From: Acuticoccus kalidii
GTDB taxonomy: Bacteria; Pseudomonadota; Alphaproteobacteria; Rhizobiales; Amorphaceae
Direction: 5' to 3'
DNA: 64,000 nt
NCBI RefSeq assembly: GCF_021556395.1
Contig: NZ_JAKGCS010000017.1
Location: 357,185 to 421,184, forward strand
The translations under genes were made by a program, and so were the position numbers. This document shows positions 55,870 to 64,000 of this stretch, in pieces; position 1 is the stretch's first letter; every line of letters begins with the position of its first letter. The notes beneath the pieces were generated by a model. That model searched no databases and had not been told where the DNA came from. It saw only the letters and a list, made by a program, of their open reading frames with translations.

Positions 55870-56151
55870 TTGCACTGCACGGCTCCGCCTATCAGTCTCA
55901 CCGCGAAACCCGTCCAACAATTCGCTGTGGCTATTGATTTCCTCGGGGGCCGGCAGTCGCCATGCCGACGGATCAGGCGCAAACGACCGACTGGAACGAC
56001 GTCATCATTCGAGCTGATTGCAATTCTTCTCGTCGTGATGGCTGCCTTCGGATGGATCAATCACGGGCAATCGATCCCTCCACATACGATTGGCCTGCTC
56101 GTGATGGGGTTCGGGGCATCATTCGTGGCGGTGACCATCGAGATTGCCTAG
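55870..56151 (+). CDS. doubtful small membrane protein
   Basis: The C-terminal half of this 93-codon frame is convincingly hydrophobic: two segments, 'LIAILLVVMAAFGWINHG' and 'TIGLLVMGFGASFVAVTIEI'. The N-terminal half is Arg-rich and unlike it. An ATG at 55962 in another frame ('MPTDQAQTTDWNDVI') would fuse naturally to the hydrophobic part if one base were shifted, so this may be a frameshifted two-TM protein gene. No ribosome-binding site. Confidence 0.35.
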   Translation: MHCTAPPISLTAKPVQQFAVAIDFLGGRQSPCRRIRRKRPTGTTSSFELIAILLVVMAAFGWINHGQSIPPHTIGLLVMGFGASFVAVTIEIA

Positions 56152-56194
56152 GTGTTGTAGACAAAGTCGCTGATGAGAATCCGCGTTGATGAAA

Positions 56195-57061
56195 TTAAGC
56201 CGGCGTGACCGTGACGCACACGTCAAGCGCCTCGAACGCCGAGATATCGCCAATGAAGCTGCCCGAAACCGGCATCACCTGGCGTATGTGACGCGCGACG
56301 GCGACCGGTATCAGGTTGAAACTACCCACGCTGCGATTGGTGGGGTCGAACATGATCCAGCCGGCGCCGGGCAGGTAGACCTCCGCCCAGGCATGGGTCG
56401 AGCCGGAGCCGCTCGAGCCGGTCAGGTTGCGATCCGGGTCGTAAAGATAGCCGGAGACGATCCGGGCGCCGAAACCCAGCGCGCGCACCGCATCGACGAA
56501 CAGCACCGCGAAATCGCGACATGAGCCCTTGCCGCGCGCCAGCGTTTGGACGGGTGACTGCGCGGATTCGTCTTCGCGCTCTTCGTAGACGATTTGCGCG
56601 GCGACGCCCTGGCTGATGTCTTTCAGCAGCGATAGCGTGTCCTTCCCCTCGCGGGCGACGAAGCCCTGCGCCCATGTGCGTAACTCTCCTGTGGAGTCGA
56701 GGTAGGCCTGCAGGCGCATACCGCCCAGATCCGTCATCTCGTCTTCGCTCAGCAGGAAAGGATAGGTCGACGCCGAGGCGGTAATGTCGAAAACCGGCCA
56801 CTTCTCGGCATCGAGCGTCAGTGTGGCGACGCTGTCGACGATGAGCGAGTCTGCGGGCTCAAGGAAGGTCGCCGTCGCCACGCTGTTGCCCGTCACGTCA
56901 TTCGCCCAACTAACGGCCGCGGCGGGAGAGACCTCCAGCTCATGTTTGTGAAGACGCAGCATGCGGCTCTCCTTCGGACGCAGCATCAGCCGGTGGGGAC
57001 CGAACGCCGTCGGCTGCCGGTAGCGGTAGGTCGTGCGGTGACGCACGATGAGGCGGGTCAA
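56195..57061 (-). CDS. transglutaminase-like cysteine protease family protein
   Basis: 288 residues. The bacterial transglutaminase-like N-terminal domain opens with 'IVRHRTTYRYRQPTAFGPHR'. The catalytic triad is visible: Cys in 'GKGSCRDFAVLFVDAVRALG', His in 'GSGSTHAWAEVYLPG', Asp in 'IMFDPTNRSVG'. No signal peptide. Such proteins often accompany circularly permuted ATP-grasp/alpha-E genes, but none is here. Substrate unknown. Confidence 0.92.
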   Translation of the reverse strand: MTRLIVRHRTTYRYRQPTAFGPHRLMLRPKESRMLRLHKHELEVSPAAAVSWANDVTGNSVATATFLEPADSLIVDSVATLTLDAEKWPVFDITASASTYPFLLSEDEMTDLGGMRLQAYLDSTGELRTWAQGFVAREGKDTLSLLKDISQGVAAQIVYEEREDESAQSPVQTLARGKGSCRDFAVLFVDAVRALGFGARIVSGYLYDPDRNLTGSSGSGSTHAWAEVYLPGAGWIMFDPTNRSVGSFNLIPVAVARHIRQVMPVSGSFIGDISAFEALDVCVTVTPA

Positions 57062-57160
57062 TGGGTTGATCCGGCGAGAACTGCATCGCCGGCAGGCAAG
57101 GCGACGATACGGCGACGTGAAAGGCCCGGGCTCGGATACGTCGCGTATTGGTAAGCCATG

Positions 57161-58015
57161 TCAGCCTCCACATACATGTATGGATTCGGTGTACGGTCCC
57201 GGAATGAGATGGCGCGGTTTGATTTTGAAGATCGACGGATCCTTTGTACAGGCATCGCAGATCGCCTGAAAGGGCGTGCGCCAGCGCAGGGCCTTGAGGT
57301 GCTTGGCGAAGTTGGTGGCTGTGACGAACGCCAGGACATGCGCCGCAAGGCTCTCGAGGTCGCCGTCGTGGTAGGTCTTGAGGGTGGCGTTCTTGATGGT
57401 CCGATTCGTCCGCTCGGCCTGGCCGTGGGTCCACGGATGGTCCGGCTTCGTCAGCCGATGCTCGATGCCGTTGGCGATGCAGACGCGATCGAAGATATGG
57501 GGACCGAGGAAGCGCCGACTCGGGCCGTCGCGGTTCTTGGGAAGATCGGCGAAGGCCATGCCGTTGTCAGTCAGCACGGTGTGGATCCTATAGGGGAACG
57601 CCTCGACGACGGCTTCGAGGAAGGCCGCTCCTTCCATCTTGCCGGCGTTGTCCTTGAACTCGACGTACGAGAACTTCGACACGCGGTCGATGGCCAGGAA
57701 CATGACGAGCTTGCCGTGGGCATGGCGGAGTTCGCAGCTGTCGATATGGACGTAGCCGATCACGTAGTCCTTGAAGCGACGGCGCTGTTCCTTCGTTTCT
57801 TCGACCAGCAGTCGAGAATGCCGTGCCGTTGCAGGCAGCGATGCAGGACGCTGCGGCTGAGGCTTGGGATCGTCTCTCTCAGGCAGCCCAGCACATCGTC
57901 CAGCGGCAGAAGTGTCTTCTGCCGAAACGACCGCCCGGATGTTCAGCACGTTGGCGCCAAACGATGGAGAAAGTTCCCGATGCGCACCGATGCGGAGGCC
58001 CGTCGCGCCATCCTT
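57161..58015 (-). mobile_element. IS481-family transposase, frameshifted
   Basis: The distal DDE domain is intact in one frame: 'GYVHIDSCELRHAHGKLVMF', 'IHTVLTDNGMAFADLPKNRD' and 'DHPWTHGQAERTNRTIKNAT'. Upstream the family sequence jumps to another frame, 'FRQKTLLPLDDVLGCLRETI' and 'PSLSRSVLHRCLQRHGIL', so a frameshift lies near 57810. The N-terminal HTH beyond about 57960 is not recognisable. Dead element. Confidence 0.87.
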
Positions 58016-58304
58016 GACGCCCTTCTCAGATCGGCCGGAAAATCTTTCGAGCGACGCTTTCAAGTTTTCGCTGGCAGTCCATTGTGTTTCACGTCCGAAA
58101 ATCATACCTGAGAGATGGATGGTCGAACGGAAACCCCGCGACATCCTTTCTCCCCCTGCGTTTTTTCTGACTGGAAGCCCGCGACCGTGCTCGCCATTCA
58201 CGCGATCGGAGCACTGCCGGCACGGCTTTCGTTCGCAGGCGAGAACATGCTCATCCGATTCTCACACGGCACGAGCGCGCGGAGCGCGCCGACAAGGATA
58301 TTCC

Positions 58305-58577
58305 ATGCGCCCAGTACGGCATGATGCCGAACCCCACCTGTTCGAGGTCGGACAGACCGTCCGCTTAAGAAATGGGCTCGACCGCCGGCCCGGCTCAGCC
58401 GAGTTCTTCAGGATCACGCGCTTGCTGCCGCCCGCCGGTGAGGCCCTGCAGTACCGCATCCGGAACGAGGCGGAACCGTACGAGCGGGTCGTGACCGAGG
58501 ACCGGCTCGATCGCGTCGACACGGCCAACGACCGCAAGTCTGGCTCACTCGAGGAAAGGGTCTTTGGCCTCGGCTGA
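58305..58577 (+). CDS. small conserved-looking protein, unknown function
   Basis: 90 residues from ATG 58305. 'EPHLFEVGQTVRLRNGLDRR' and 'YRIRNEAEPYERVVTEDRLD' form a small SH3-like beta-barrel type pattern, seen in many alphaproteobacterial hypotheticals. 'aagga' 8 bp upstream. Function unknown. Confidence 0.65.
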   Translation: MRPVRHDAEPHLFEVGQTVRLRNGLDRRPGSAEFFRITRLLPPAGEALQYRIRNEAEPYERVVTEDRLDRVDTANDRKSGSLEERVFGLG

Positions 58578-58719
58578 GGACGGCGACGCAAGTCCGGCGC
58601 CGTGCCCACTACCGACGCCCGTTGCATACCTGCACAGCATCTCGTGCAGCAACGTTCCTCCGCGGCTTTTGGTTCTCCAGCCTACGGCGCGCTTCGCACC
58701 GTGAGTTGGAGGATGCAAC

Positions 58720-59685
58720 GTGGATCAATCAGGCCGGCTCCGGCGGCTTCGCGTCAGCGACGAGCGCCGCGCTAGGCGGAACAGCCCCATCCTCGGCCGG
58801 CTGTGGAACTTCTCGCTCTCGGGTCCCAATCCGGGGCGCCTCAGAGCGAGGATCTATGTCCCCGAAGAACTCGCACCCGGGTCCGCCCTCGTCGTCGTCC
58901 TGCACGGATGCTTGCAGTCGGCGAGCGAGTATGACGATGGAACCGGGTGGTCGAAACTCGCCGATCGGTTCGGCTTCGCCCTGGTGTTCCCGCAGCAGCG
59001 CCGGCGCAACAACCCTCTGCGAGGGTTCAACTGGTTCAAGTCGGGCGACAGCCATCGCGACGGCGGCGAGCCGGCCTCGGTCATCCAGATGGTTCGGCAG
59101 GTCGCGGGTCAGTACCGGACCGATCCGCGCCGCGTCTTCGTGACGGGGCTCTCCGCCGGCGGCGCGATGGCCTCGGTCCTGCTCGCCACGTACCCGGAGG
59201 TCTTCGCCGGCGGTGCCATCATTGCCGGCCTGCCTTATGTCCACGCCTCCACCCTCGGGACCGCCCTGTCCCGCATGGAGGGGGAGGACGGAAGTCCGAC
59301 AGCGCGAGAGCTCGCGACGGAGGTCCGCGATGCGTCGGGACACGCCGGCGCCTGGCCGATCGTCTCCGTCTGGCACGGCGGCGACGATCACACGGTAGAT
59401 CCCTCGAACGCGGCGCAGATCGTCACCCAGTGGCGTGAACTCCACGGGCTCGGCGCGGAATCGACGACGACTGACGCCTTCGACGGGTACACGCGCCGAA
59501 GCTGGCACAACGCTGCGGGGCGAGAGGTAATCGAGGAATACGCCATCTCCGGCATGGGACACGGCACGCCGATCATCGCCCCGAGCGACGTGCTGCGGCC
59601 TCTCCCATCACCCTACATGCTCGCCGGCCCCGTCTCCTCGACGGACCGCATTGCGACTTTCTGGGGCCTCGCTCCGGCGGGCTAA
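58720..59685 (+). CDS. PHB-depolymerase-type esterase
   Basis: 321 residues from GTG 58720, placed behind 'ggagga'. Alpha/beta hydrolase of the poly(3-hydroxybutyrate) depolymerase/feruloyl esterase (LpqC) group: 'LVVVLHGCLQSASEYDDGTG', 'FNWFKSGDSHRDGGEPAS', nucleophile 'VFVTGLSAGGAMASVL', Asp in 'VSVWHGGDDHTVDPSN', His in 'ISGMGHGTPI'. No signal peptide, so either intracellular PHB turnover or another ester. Isolated between IS481 and prophage remnants. Confidence 0.9.
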   Translation: MDQSGRLRRLRVSDERRARRNSPILGRLWNFSLSGPNPGRLRARIYVPEELAPGSALVVVLHGCLQSASEYDDGTGWSKLADRFGFALVFPQQRRRNNPLRGFNWFKSGDSHRDGGEPASVIQMVRQVAGQYRTDPRRVFVTGLSAGGAMASVLLATYPEVFAGGAIIAGLPYVHASTLGTALSRMEGEDGSPTARELATEVRDASGHAGAWPIVSVWHGGDDHTVDPSNAAQIVTQWRELHGLGAESTTTDAFDGYTRRSWHNAAGREVIEEYAISGMGHGTPIIAPSDVLRPLPSPYMLAGPVSSTDRIATFWGLAPAG

Positions 59686-59840
59686 GTGCGAAGGACGCGC
59701 GCCGGCGGGGCGGCCCGGACGACCACGAATTCATACTCTGACGCCGCGGCAAAGCCGAGAGAGACTTCGCTGCCACTGAGGCGTCAGACCCGCCGGGAGA
59801 GGCGACGAGCCTGTCGGGGGCTTCTCATTGCAGCGTAAGC

Positions 59841-60182
59841 TCAGGAGGCGTCTGCCGCAGGGCCGACGGGCGGCTCGAGACCGACCAGCAGGTTCTTCAC
59901 ATTCGAGACGTGCCACCGTGCGGCCCGGCGGGTCATGATCCCGCGCCGGTTCAGCTCGTCTACCGTCGCGCGGAGGCTTGTGTGTCCCCCCTCGCAGGTC
60001 GGTCACGACCGGCGCAAGCTCCTGCGCGAATAGTAGCGTCGTGATACCAACGGTGAGATCGTTCGTCTCCGGCATGTCAGCCGCGATGAACTTTACACCG
60101 CTGCCGCGAAGGGCCAGCAGAAAGCCGGCACTGTGCGACAGGCGGTCGAATTGGGCGATCGCGAGCGTCGCGCCGGTAAGTG
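59841..60182 (-). pseudogene. serine recombinase remnant, second copy
   Basis: The minus strand reads 'LTGATLAIAQFDRLSHSAGF' to 'GSGVKFIAADMPETNDLTVG', then jumps over about 50 residues to 'LAPVVTDLRGG' and, in another frame, to 'LRATVDELNRRGIMTRRAAR' and a stop at 59841. It is a decayed relative of the intact recombinase at 61265-61963, missing the catalytic N-terminus and the central helix. Confidence 0.85.
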
Positions 60183-60192
60183 CAGCGCGTGC

Positions 60193-60432
60193 TCATCCCC
60201 GCGGCTGCCGCAGACACGACCGTCCCTCTGCCCGCATCACCGCGTAGTCTTCCAAAAAGCCGCCGATCGCAGATCTGTCGGGCAGTCGCTCGACTTCATC
60301 TGCTGCCCGATCGAGCAACTCCTGCCGATACTCCGGCACCGGTACACACGCGATGCCGGAGTGCTCAGAACTCGCCCTCGCGCATGCGCCGAGCGAGATC
60401 ATCACGCCCGCGAGGCCTATCGCGCGACGCAT
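60193..60432 (-). CDS. phage Rz1-like outer-membrane spanin lipoprotein
   Basis: 79 residues from ATG 60432, a lipoprotein signal with lipobox at 'VMISLGACARASSEH'. The first 68 bp lie inside the end of the Rz frame in another register, the nested arrangement characteristic of Rz/Rz1. The mature part is short, Arg- and Glu-rich ('EYRQELLDRAADEVERL'). O-spanins bridge to the i-spanin to fuse inner and outer membranes at lysis. A frameshifted second copy lies at 38506-38734. Confidence 0.82.
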   Translation of the reverse strand: MRRAIGLAGVMISLGACARASSEHSGIACVPVPEYRQELLDRAADEVERLPDRSAIGGFLEDYAVMRAEGRSCLRQPRG

Positions 60433-60610
60433 CCAACATCCACTGCCGCGCATCGGATACCTCCCTTTCTTGTTCGAGTTGTTCATCGAGGCGGCGGCTG
60501 CGCTCACCAGAGCGACGGAGAGCGCCCAGCGCCGCGACGAAGGCGCCGGCAGCGGCGGCGTACATCCCGAGCCGCCGCAACCACGGCAGAACGAGGAGCC
60601 AGCCCATCAC
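60365..60610 (-). CDS. phage Rz-like inner-membrane spanin
   Basis: 81 residues. N-terminal membrane segment 'MGWLLVLPWLRRLGMYAAAA', then a charged coiled-coil-like region ('SGERSRRLDEQLEQEREVSD'). Its start overlaps the end of the upstream endolysin frame by 4 bp, and its 3' end contains the Rz1 start. Shorter than classical Rz, but topology and nesting fit. Only one spanin set is intact in the window. Confidence 0.78.
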   Translation of the reverse strand: MMGWLLVLPWLRRLGMYAAAAGAFVAALGALRRSGERSRRLDEQLEQEREVSDARQWMLDASRDRPRGRDDLARRMREGEF

Positions 60611-61231
60611 GCCGCCTCCTCACCGAGCTGCCGAGCGGCCTTTACCCGCCGCCAGAGCGCGTACCCGCCCCCGGCGACGATCAGCACCCCGATCGCGATG
60701 CCGAAGATTGTCCCGGCCTGGATATGCCGATCGGCCCGTTCGAGTTCCGTGACCAAAGCCGGCAGGCTCTCGGCGATGATCGCCCCACCGCTGGCGACAG
60801 CGATGCTGGTGCGCTGCACAACGCTGGACCTCGCCAGCGGCTCGATATCAGGCGGGAGCGCGACATCGCTGGGCCAGCGGTAGCCAAGCAGTTGGCTCGC
60901 CGAGTACGGCCGGATGCTGACCGCATCGTCCTGGTTGCCGTCGAGGACGAGGATGTCGCCGTTCTTTGCACGCCCGGCGTAGAAGCCGACGTGGCCCTGC
61001 TAGCTGTCGCGCTTGCCACGCCAGAAGACGACGACGCAGCCGATGGCCGGCTTGTCGAGCTTGCGGCCCGGCGGAAAGCGGCACCATCGTCTGCAGCCAG
61101 ATCGCGGTGGCGTTCGAGACATGGGTGGCGGAGATTTCGCCGAGGGTGCCTCGGATTGCGGTCTCGTACCGTTCAGGACGAGCCCCCATCCGCCAAAAAG
61201 GCGCGAGAGCGTTCCAAGCGACAGCGAGCAC
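60607..61231 (-). pseudogene. endolysin (TIGR02594/CHAP-like) with C-terminal TM, disrupted
   Basis: In one minus-strand frame 'DKPAIGCVVVFWRGKRDS' runs into TAG (61000-61002) and then continues as 'QGHVGFYAGRAKNGDILVLD', 'GNQDDAVSIRPYSASQLLGY' and, without a break, the transmembrane tail 'HIQAGTIFGIAIGVLIVAGG' to the stop at 60607. TAG stands where the family has Trp (TGG). The N-terminal part shows a frame slip near 61070. The tail alone (60607-60819, GTG start) could still be made as a 70-residue single-TM, holin-like protein. Confidence 0.75.
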
Positions 61232-61264
61232 ATCATTTATCCTGTGCCGATCAGGTGAATGGAG

Positions 61265-61963
61265 TTAGACATCTAGTCGCGTAAGCAGGTTCCGGACATT
61301 CGACACCTGCCATCGCCCGTCCCTGCGCGTCATGACACCCCGCGCATTGAGCGCATCCGCGATGGCCCGAAGGCTGGTACATCCCCCTGCCCGCAGCTCT
61401 TCGATCAGGGGCCGGATTGCCTCGGCATGGCGATCGGCGTTCTCGCGCACCGCACCCAGAATGGCCTCGTTCCCTTTTCCCGCCCGTCTCAGCGCCGCAG
61501 CGCCATTGGGATTGCCCAACCGGGTCCCTCGCGCCTTTGCGGCCGCGAGCGCCTCCCGGGTCCGCCGCGCGATGGCCTCCCGCTCCTGCTGGGCCACCAG
61601 CGCCATGATGCCGACCGTGAGGTCATTGGCCTCCGGCATATCGGCCGCGATGAACCGGACCCCGCTGTCGCGCAGCGTGAGCAGGAACGCCGCGTTGCGC
61701 GACAGGCGGTCCAGCTTCGCGATGGCCAGCGTCGCTCCGGTGAGGCGCGCAAGCTGAAGAGCGTCGAGGAGCTGAGGCCGGTCCGACCGCTTGCCGCTCT
61801 CGGTCTCGGTGTAGGTGCCAATGACCTCGGCGCCCCGATCTCTCGCGAGCGTCTTGATAGCCGCTTCCTGAGCCGCGAGGCCGAGCCCGCTCCGTCCTTG
61901 CCGGGCCGTCGAGACGCGATGATACGCGACGAGGCGGAAAGGCATAAGGGTCATAGGGGTCAT
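61265..61963 (-). CDS. serine recombinase (resolvase/invertase family)
   Basis: 232 residues from ATG 61963; ATGs at 61954 and 61945 also fit. Catalytic Ser in 'LVAYHRVSTARQGRSGLGLA', followed by 'TLAIAKLDRLSRNAAFLLTL' and 'FIAADMPEANDLTVGIMALV', the E-helix region. The C-terminal 'ALNARGVMTRRDGRWQVSNV' is a recombinase-type HTH. Acts on specific DNA sites as a tetramer. Lies where large terminase and structural genes would be expected, so it may have driven or marked the deletion. Confidence 0.9.
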   Translation of the reverse strand: MTPMTLMPFRLVAYHRVSTARQGRSGLGLAAQEAAIKTLARDRGAEVIGTYTETESGKRSDRPQLLDALQLARLTGATLAIAKLDRLSRNAAFLLTLRDSGVRFIAADMPEANDLTVGIMALVAQQEREAIARRTREALAAAKARGTRLGNPNGAAALRRAGKGNEAILGAVRENADRHAEAIRPLIEELRAGGCTSLRAIADALNARGVMTRRDGRWQVSNVRNLLTRLDV

Positions 61964-62073
61964 CGGCTCCGTACAGAACTGCCTAACGTTGGTTGCGCAG
62001 TTTTGTACGCTCAATCCGAGCCGAGAGTGTAGGGCCTGATAGGGAATCTCCGCCTTTTCTCGAATGCTCACGA

Positions 62074-62295
62074 TCATCCACGATAGATGCGAAGTCTCTC
62101 AAAGAAGCGGCGAATGATAAAACTTCGCACGATACTGATGACAGAGAAGGCGATGCTGAGTGCCGCGGCGGTCCCGAGATGCGCCGGCAGGCCGAACAGA
62201 GGGAACAGAAGAAGCTGTGTGATGACGGCCAGGCCGTAGCCGGCGAGGACATTGACCACCGCCTCCAGCAACGACATCGCGCGGCTTTGCGACAT
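62074..62295 (-). CDS. DUF7220 small phage membrane protein
   Basis: 73 residues, two hydrophobic segments ('EAVVNVLAGYGLAVITQLLL' and 'AALSIAFSVISIVRSFIIRR'). The pattern 'SRAMSLLEAV...' is that of DUF7220 proteins, small membrane proteins found beside terminase genes in alphaproteobacterial prophages. 10 bp after the small terminase. Confidence 0.8.
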   Translation of the reverse strand: MSQSRAMSLLEAVVNVLAGYGLAVITQLLLFPLFGLPAHLGTAAALSIAFSVISIVRSFIIRRFFERLRIYRG

Positions 62296-62305
62296 GCTCG
62301 ACAGA

Positions 62306-62830
62306 TCAATGCTTCGAGGGGAGGGGCGATGCCGTTACTTCGGCCGGCCGCAACTCTCCCCGATCATCGGCGGTAAACCGCACGAGGTTCACCGTGACTG
62401 GATGCGTGGAGGTACTCGCAGGAAGCGCGATGCGGCTGCGCGAGGCCGGAGTGATTCCGAGCTCAGCCATATACTTGCCCATAAGCTCCAATTGCTTGTT
62501 CGCTACGCTGAGCCAAGGCGATTGCTGCACATAGCCCGAAGGCGCCTTGATGAGGGTCGGTCCCTCGGCGAGCTTCCTCTCCGCTTCGACCCATCGCCCA
62601 TAGGCTTGGCAATAGGCGGCAAGAGCGGCGCGATCGACAGTGGTAACAACACCCATGTCGTGCAACGTCCCGGCAATCCGTCGCCATTCGGCCTTCGCGA
62701 GCGGTGAGAGATGGGAGGGGCAATGCGGCCTCACGTCAGCAGGCCGAGGCTCATGGGCGTTGAGTTTGCGTTTGCCGGGATTGCCGTTGGCACGCTTCAT
62801 GGCTGTCGGAACGGGTTTGCGTCCGCGCAT
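62306..62830 (-). CDS. phage terminase small subunit, P27 family
   Basis: 174 residues. 'MRGRKPVPTAMKRANGNPGK' is the hallmark P27 start, then 'LSPLAKAEWRRIAGTLHDMG' and 'LAAYCQAYGRWVEAERKLAE'. Binds the packaging site and hands DNA to the large terminase. The large subunit, which normally follows at once, is absent. Confidence 0.92.
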   Translation of the reverse strand: MRGRKPVPTAMKRANGNPGKRKLNAHEPRPADVRPHCPSHLSPLAKAEWRRIAGTLHDMGVVTTVDRAALAAYCQAYGRWVEAERKLAEGPTLIKAPSGYVQQSPWLSVANKQLELMGKYMAELGITPASRSRIALPASTSTHPVTVNLVRFTADDRGELRPAEVTASPLPSKH

Positions 62831-62839
62831 TCTCCTCTC

Positions 62840-64000
62840 CTATTCCGCCGCAAGTGGTTGAGGGAGGCGCTCGGCACGGACCGCAGCAAAGGTCTCGCCC
62901 GTCTCTGCCAGCACCGGTTTCTCGCCTGTGAAGGCGGCCCAGCGGGTGACGATGACGTCCACGTAGGCGGGATCGAGTTCTATCCCGAGGCAAACCCTGC
63001 CCGAGGTCTCAGCGGCGATGACGCTGGTGCCGGAGCCCAGGAAGGGGTCGTAGATGGCCTGCCCGGGCGATGAGTTGTTCAGCATCGGCCGACGCATGCA
63101 ATCCACCGGCTTCTGCGTCCCATGGACCGTCGCCGCGTCCTGGTCTCGGTTCGGGATCTGCCACAGCGTCGTCTGCGTCCGCCCACCCGACCAATGTCCC
63201 TTGCCCCGGACCGCGTACCAGCAGGGCTCGTGTTGCCAGTGGTAGTGCCCGCGCGAGAGGACCATCCTGTCTTTGGCCCAGATGATCTGGGAGCGGATTT
63301 CGAAGTCCGATGCGAAGAGGCTTTCTGCGACGGTCCCGGCGTGAAGCCCGGCATGCCAGACGTAGGCGACATCACCTGGAAACAGCGTCCACACCTCGCG
63401 CCAGTCGGCCCGATCGTCGTTTTTCACCTTGCCGGTGCGCCGCGTCCGCGTGCCACGCGCCTTGTTGCGCCACGCCGGCTCATACTCGACGCCGTAAGGC
63501 GGGTCCGTGACCATCAGCGTTGGCTGCACACCATCGAGTAAGCGTTCCACCACATTCAGATCGGTGGCATCGCCACAGACAACTCTGTGCCGGCCCAGGA
63601 GCCAGACGTCATTCAGACGAGAGACGGGGACGGCAGGGGGCTCAGGGGTTTCCTCCTCGCGTGGGTCGAAGCCGTCAGCCGATAACAGGCTATCGATCTC
63701 GGTCCCGTCGAAGCCCAACGCGGCGATGTCGACGCCGAGCTCGGAAAGGTCCGCCACTTCGAGCGCGAGGAGATCGCGATCCCATCCGGCCTGCTCGGCG
63801 AGCTTGTTGTCGGCCAGGATATAGGCCCGCTTCTGCGTCTCGGTCAGGTGACTGAGCTCGATCACCGGGACCGCGGATAGGCCGAGTTGTTGCGCCGCCA
63901 GCAACCGGCCGTGCCCCGCGATGATCCCGTTCTCCCCATCCACCAGGACCGGATTGGTGAAGCCGAACTCCCGGATGGCCCCCGCGATCAAGCTGACCTG
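62840..64000 (-). CDS. ParB-domain DNA methyltransferase, truncated by window edge
   Basis: The frame is open to the edge; 387 codons are visible. The N-terminal ParB/Srx-like part has 'GFTNPVLVDGENGIIAGHGR' and 'ILADNKLAEQAGWDRDLLA'. The C-terminal methylase has catalytic 'VTDPPYGVEYEP' (DPPY, motif IV) and the SAM motif 'YDPFLGSGTSVIAAE', in the order of beta-class N6-adenine/N4-cytosine enzymes. Typical prophage 'orphan' methylases protect phage DNA or aid packaging. Ends 10 bp before the terminase gene. The real start lies beyond the window. Confidence 0.92.
   Translation of the reverse strand, partial: QVSLIAGAIREFGFTNPVLVDGENGIIAGHGRLLAAQQLGLSAVPVIELSHLTETQKRAYILADNKLAEQAGWDRDLLALEVADLSELGVDIAALGFDGTEIDSLLSADGFDPREEETPEPPAVPVSRLNDVWLLGRHRVVCGDATDLNVVERLLDGVQPTLMVTDPPYGVEYEPAWRNKARGTRTRRTGKVKNDDRADWREVWTLFPGDVAYVWHAGLHAGTVAESLFASDFEIRSQIIWAKDRMVLSRGHYHWQHEPCWYAVRGKGHWSGGRTQTTLWQIPNRDQDAATVHGTQKPVDCMRRPMLNNSSPGQAIYDPFLGSGTSVIAAETSGRVCLGIELDPAYVDVIVTRWAAFTGEKPVLAETGETFAAVRAERLPQPLAAE

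Noticed and set aside
58729..59562. 277-codon minus-strand opening across the PHB-depolymerase-type gene
   Set aside because: Antisense shadow of a gene with an intact catalytic triad.
1..64000. CRISPR arrays, rRNA and tRNA genes
   Set aside because: No regularly spaced repeats were noticed, and no tRNA T-loop-like motif in a cloverleaf context or rRNA stretch was recognised by eye; a tRNA scan would settle it.
62840..64000. Methyltransferase as part of a restriction-modification system
   Set aside because: No restriction gene adjoins it; the ParB fusion and neighbouring small terminase fit a phage orphan methylase.

Overview
The window is GC-rich DNA from an alphaproteobacterium, most likely of the order Hyphomicrobiales (rhizobia, Methylobacterium and relatives). 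This placement is inferred from gene content: a phosphatidylcholine synthase, an AcdR/AcdS (ACC deaminase) pair, a VirA-like kinase with a cytochrome-c peroxidase, a DUF1127 protein, a CheB-CheR fusion kinase, and a high density of insertion-sequence fragments. No rRNA, tRNA or CRISPR array was seen. The density of remnants suggests an accessory region or a large plasmid/chromid rather than core chromosome.

Layout, left to right. 0-7.5 kb: end of a multihaem cytochrome c/TPR protein, an AraC regulator, and a complete branched-chain-amino-acid-type ABC importer (two ATPases, binding protein, two permeases), closed by an IS66 remnant. 7.5-11.2 kb: Gre factor, phosphatidylcholine synthase, ArfB-type release factor, an autotransporter scrap and an FMN reductase. 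11.3-16.5 kb: an arginine deiminase locus (ArcD-like, ArcA, second ArcD-like) bordered by IS5, IS630 and IS3 scraps. 16.5-26.5 kb: a von Willebrand A protein with a membrane partner, AraC and LysR regulators, a cytochrome c, a short-chain dehydrogenase pair, and live and broken alpha/beta hydrolases. 26.5-38 kb: DUF1127 gene, a decayed second copy of acdR, a VirA-like two-component operon with an embedded di-haem peroxidase, a GMC oxidoreductase, acdR/acdS, two hydrolases and a ketopantoate-reductase-like gene.

38-41.2 kb is a junkyard: LysR remnant, phage spanin remnant, IS3 fragment, frameshifted IS110. 41.2-51.3 kb carries a 1426-residue CheB/CheR/PAS/kinase/REC/REC/LuxR protein, a single-domain receiver, phosphomannose isomerase, and a three-gene GT4/(alpha-alpha)6-barrel/GH130 set probably acting on mannose-containing glycans. 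51.3-59.7 kb holds small unknown genes, NhaA, cyclopropane-fatty-acid synthase, a transglutaminase-like protein, an IS481 remnant and a PHB-depolymerase-type esterase. 59.8-64 kb is a collapsed prophage on the minus strand: ParB-methyltransferase, small terminase, DUF7220, serine recombinase, a broken endolysin, Rz/Rz1 spanins and a second recombinase remnant, with no large terminase or structural genes between packaging and lysis genes.

The most notable signals are decayed second copies of things that are intact elsewhere in the window (acdR plus its divergent promoter, the Rz/Rz1 spanins, the recombinase, a small membrane-protein family), the all-in-one chemotaxis-type sensor with its own LuxR output, the ArcD-ArcA-ArcD locus without arcB/arcC, and the VirA-like/peroxidase operon.
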